From positions 1-9,204 of the forward strand of contig UQFK01000016.1 of NCBI GenBank assembly GCA_900540345.1: a DNA stretch of 9,204 bases, written 5' to 3'. Positions 7,160 to 9,204 of the stretch are shown piece by piece. The notes under the pieces were generated by a model. It was not told where the DNA came from. It ran no database searches and saw only the letters and a program-made list of their open reading frames with translations. Source of the stretch: an uncultured Eggerthella sp. (GTDB taxonomy: Bacteria; Actinomycetota; Coriobacteriia; Coriobacteriales; Eggerthellaceae). Positions within the stretch are counted from its first letter, which is position 1. Every line of letters begins with the position of its first letter. The position numbers and the translations under genes were made by a program.

Positions 7160-7236
7160 TGGCGCGCCCAGCAGGATTCGAACCTGCGACCTTTGGATTA
7201 GAAGTCCACTGCTCTATCCAGCTGAGCTATGGGCGC
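7160..7236 (-). tRNA. tRNA-Arg (anticodon UCU)
   Basis: A 77-base tRNA on the minus strand. The 7-bp acceptor stem pairs GCGCCCA (5') with TGGGCGC (3'), followed by discriminator G and an encoded CCA (7160-7162). The D arm is GCTC/GAGC, the anticodon loop CTTCTAA holds TCT (7200-7202), and the T arm is GCAGG-TTCGAAT-CCTGC. It reads AGA, and by wobble AGG, arginine codons. The outermost anticodon-stem pair appears to be a G-A mismatch. It lies 31 bases after lysR. Seven T residues (plus A-run 7150-7156) four bases past the CCA probably help terminate it just before the csoR promoter. Confidence 0.96.
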
Positions 7237-7246
7237 ACAGCTTGAC

Positions 7247-7252
7247 ATTATA
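7247..7252 (-). promoter_or_regulatory. Possible -10 element of the tRNA-Arg gene
   Basis: A perfect TATAAT on the minus strand lies ten bases before the mature tRNA 5' end. No good -35 is seen 16-18 bases upstream, where the lysR 3' end begins. It may be a weak or activator-dependent promoter, or the tRNA may be read through from lysR. Confidence 0.4.
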
Positions 7253-7267
7253 ACCCTAGCCGCCGTC

Positions 7268-8185
7268 TTACTTAGCTAGAGGACGAACCGTGGCGGTCGG
7301 GAAATGATAATTGGTCATGAAGGTGACGAAATCTGAGACGACCTTTGGTTGAGAACGTTCCTTTTTAGAAACGAGATATACCTTGTGAAACTCTTTGGGC
7401 GCTTCTTCAAGGGAAAGAAATGCAACCTCGTCAAAAGCTTTGACCAAAAACGAGTAGCAAAGCAGCGCAACATCATGAGAATCCGAAGTAACAAGAGACG
7501 AGAGCGTGATCTCGTCATTGTAGGCATATTCGACATCGAGCGGTACCTCAGAATGCGAGAGCACACTGGCCATCTCGTCGTAGACGGGGCTCTTATCGTG
7601 ATAGGTCAAGATACGATAATCAACAAGATCCTTCAAGCTGACCGATGATCGCTTTGCAAGCGGATGCTTCTTGTTCACCGCGACCGCAAGCTCTTGCGCC
7701 CAACAATACACGCTATTGAAATTCTTCGATGGTTCCGGTTTGCCTGCAAAGATGACATCAAGATTTCCTGCCTCAAGCTCTTCAGTGAGCACAGGGGTGA
7801 AACCTTGTGTGATGTTAATCGTAAGGCCAGAACCACATTCATCATGAAAAGACTGAATAGCTTGTGACCAGTCTTTTCCTTGTATGGCATAGAGTGTACC
7901 AAGATTGAGCGTACCGTTGATCTTGCCCTCGTACTCATGAACTGCTTGGATGCCTTTTTCTATCGAGCGGAGCCCTTGTGAGACATATTCGTAGAACTCT
8001 TTTCCACAGGGAGTGAGCTCGATCTTATTATTCGCACGATAGAACAGACGCGTTCCCAACTCTTTTTCAAGCGTCGAGATCGCGACCGAAAGCGTAGGCT
8101 GAGCAATATAAAGCTCAGAGGCGGCTTTCGTGTAATGCTTTACCTCTGCTAGCTTCTTGAAATACGTTAGATGCGATAGATTCAC
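7268..8185 (-). CDS. LysR-type transcriptional regulator
   Basis: A 305-residue LysR-family regulator of normal length. The N-terminal winged helix-turn-helix (about 1-60) shows the family pattern: AASELYIAQPTLSVAISTLEKELG (21-44), then LFYRANNKIELTPCGKEF (47-64). A helical linker and a substrate-binding-type effector domain (about 90-295) follow, starting GTLNLGTLYAIQG. The start is GTG at 8183-8185; the nearest ATG upstream is out of frame, and MNLSHLTYFKKLAEVKHYTKAA is the expected N-terminus. The ribosome site is poor. Upstream lies a 209-base gap and the terminator of the oxidoreductase; downstream is tRNA-Arg. No divergent target gene is next to it, so its ligand and regulon cannot be named. 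Confidence 0.93.
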   Translation of the reverse strand: MNLSHLTYFKKLAEVKHYTKAASELYIAQPTLSVAISTLEKELGTRLFYRANNKIELTPCGKEFYEYVSQGLRSIEKGIQAVHEYEGKINGTLNLGTLYAIQGKDWSQAIQSFHDECGSGLTINITQGFTPVLTEELEAGNLDVIFAGKPEPSKNFNSVYCWAQELAVAVNKKHPLAKRSSVSLKDLVDYRILTYHDKSPVYDEMASVLSHSEVPLDVEYAYNDEITLSSLVTSDSHDVALLCYSFLVKAFDEVAFLSLEEAPKEFHKVYLVSKKERSQPKVVSDFVTFMTNYHFPTATVRPLAK

Positions 8186-8229
8186 AGACTGATGGCGCTT
8201 TCATCTCTAAGGAAGGGCAATATGTAAAG

Positions 8230-8250
8230 GCACACGATTGAGCGATGTGC
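8230..8250. promoter_or_regulatory. Possible LysR-type binding site upstream of lysR
   Basis: GCACA, 11 bases, TGTGC: a short inverted repeat 45-65 bp before the lysR start. It has the dyad-with-spacer shape seen in LysR autoregulatory sites, but the arms are only five bases. The rest of the 8186-8337 gap holds an A/T-rich stretch with TTGAAA (8293-8298) and TATGAT (8267-8272) on the minus strand, at a poor spacing of 20. I see no convincing promoter and no other gene there. Confidence 0.25.
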
Positions 8251-8337
8251 GCTTACTTCCTTGACCATCATACTCTATATACCCTGAGATCTTTTCAAAA
8301 AAGGCCGTTCTCGCACAAAAGGAAATGGGTTCTCAAA

Positions 8338-8369
8338 CGGGAAGAGGCTCCCGAAGGAGCCTCTTCCCG
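8338..8369 (-). terminator. Strong terminator of the oxidoreductase gene
   Basis: A perfect 14-bp stem, CGGGAAGAGGCTCC against GGAGCCTCTTCCCG, closes on TTCG on the minus strand. This makes the very stable cUUCGg tetraloop in RNA. A short TTT follows, then GAG. It lies 25 bases after the oxidoreductase stop and isolates that gene from lysR. Confidence 0.75.
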
Positions 8370-8394
8370 CTGTATTGAAGTAAAGGAAAGTGTC

Positions 8395-9204
8395 TTAGTC
8401 GATATCCACCAAAGCGCCAGTCTCGGCAGATTCAAGGATAGCGTTGATAACCTTAAGAGTTGCGATGCCGTCTTCTCCTGTACAGCGCGGCTTGGCCTCA
8501 CGACCCGTGCAGAGATCTGCAAAATGCTCAAGCTCTGCGGTCATCGGGTCGTTCTTTTCGATGTCGAAGTGCTCGATGATCAGCTCTTCTCCCCAACCAT
8601 AGTGATCGTCGTCTGCATAGTGGTAGAAATCCATGTTCGGGAAACCGAGTGAACCTTTCGTGCCGAAAAAGCGCAGAGAATTTTCGCCCGGGCACCACTT
8701 AAAGAAGTGATTTTCCTCTGCAGCCAAGTCGTAGTTCCAAGGACCTGGCGTGCCATCTGAGATGAAGTATGTAGCCGTGACGCCGTTGCCGAACTCGATC
8801 ACGATCGATGCGGAATCTTCGATCTCATTACCTCGGATGGTATTGCGAGCTGCCGCATAAACACGCGTCGCTTGCATGCCTGTGGTGTAGTTCAGGTCAT
8901 CGATGTCATGGATCGCATTGATGAGAAATGGACCGCCACCCTTTTTCGTGTGCCACTCAACATCATAGTAGGAATACGGTTTCGCGATCGCATAGGATGC
9001 CTGAACGCCAACCAAATCCCCCAAACGACCGGACTCGATGAATTCGCGCAGGAACAAGTACTTCGACGAAGAGCGACGATGATGGCCGATGAGCAGCGTT
9101 GCCCCCGCTTCGTTGCACATCGCGATGATCTCTTCTGCTTCTTCGACAGTGTTCGCGATCGGCTTTTTCCATAAAATGTTCTTTTTTGCTTCGGAAGGAA
9201 GGGA
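8395..9204 (-). CDS. Gfo/Idh/MocA-family NAD(P)-dependent oxidoreductase, N-terminus beyond the window
   Basis: The last 269 residues of a Gfo/Idh/MocA oxidoreductase; the frame stays open to the right edge. The ATG at 9120 is internal, because the residues before it, ILWKKPIANTVEEAEEIIA, are the conserved stretch of the family. Perhaps 80-90 N-terminal residues, including the Rossmann GxGxxG, are missing. Visible motifs, numbered in the fragment, are KKP (13-15, where most members have EKP), GHHRR (40-44), and GGGPFLINAIHDID (89-102) with the expected catalytic histidine H99. The C-terminal part has SDGTPGPWNY and ends with LKVINAILESAETG. Members oxidise sugars, inositols or related alcohols, or reduce the ketones; the substrate cannot be told. 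It ends at its own strong terminator, so any operon partners lie upstream, outside the window. Confidence 0.92.
   Translation of the reverse strand, partial: SLPSEAKKNILWKKPIANTVEEAEEIIAMCNEAGATLLIGHHRRSSSKYLFLREFIESGRLGDLVGVQASYAIAKPYSYYDVEWHTKKGGGPFLINAIHDIDDLNYTTGMQATRVYAAARNTIRGNEIEDSASIVIEFGNGVTATYFISDGTPGPWNYDLAAEENHFFKWCPGENSLRFFGTKGSLGFPNMDFYHYADDDHYGWGEELIIEHFDIEKNDPMTAELEHFADLCTGREAKPRCTGEDGIATLKVINAILESAETGALVDID

Noticed and set aside
7160..7236. tRNA-Arg as an integration site for a mobile element
   Set aside because: No integrase, partial tRNA copy or atypical gene block is visible on either side; the neighbours are ordinary chromosomal genes.
8245..8652. A 135-codon plus-strand open frame over the oxidoreductase 3' end
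   Set aside because: It runs through a strong terminator hairpin and antisense to the oxidoreductase, and has no recognisable domain.

Overview
The window looks like chromosomal DNA of a moderate-GC bacterium. Seven protein genes and one tRNA gene all lie on the minus strand, with short gaps between them. My best guess is the actinobacterial class Coriobacteriia, perhaps an arginine-using Eggerthellaceae member such as Cryptobacterium. This rests on gene content, moderate GC, a catabolic-type ornithine carbamoyltransferase and the look of the LysR protein. It is inference and was not tested by any search.

In transcription order, right to left: (1) a Gfo/Idh/MocA-family oxidoreductase runs off the right edge with its N-terminus missing and ends at a strong UUCG-capped terminator (8338-8369). 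(2) A LysR-type regulator starts at GTG (7268-8185). (3) A tRNA-Arg(UCU) with encoded CCA follows (7160-7236). (4) A copper-resistance operon, csoR-copA (4478-7078), is driven by a near-consensus promoter whose spacer is filled by a perfect CsoR-type palindrome. (5) An argF/arcB-argS pair (1566-4316) puts ornithine carbamoyltransferase and arginyl-tRNA synthetase in one probable transcript. (6) gdhA, an NADP-type glutamate dehydrogenase (76-1407), has its own upstream region and its own terminator (17-43).

Functionally the window combines amino-acid nitrogen metabolism (glutamate, ornithine/citrulline, Arg-tRNA charging and an Arg tRNA) with a self-contained copper sensor/exporter unit. No gap without a gene exceeds about 210 bases. 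I see no insertion sequence, phage gene, CRISPR array or integrase, and no gene cluster that looks like an undescribed system. The observations worth a second look are regulatory: inverted and direct repeats ahead of gdhA and ahead of argF, and the tight tRNA/csoR junction. Some protein-level oddities are also noted: a P-domain insertion in CopA, a Cys/His-rich N-terminus on CsoR, and KKP in place of EKP in the oxidoreductase.
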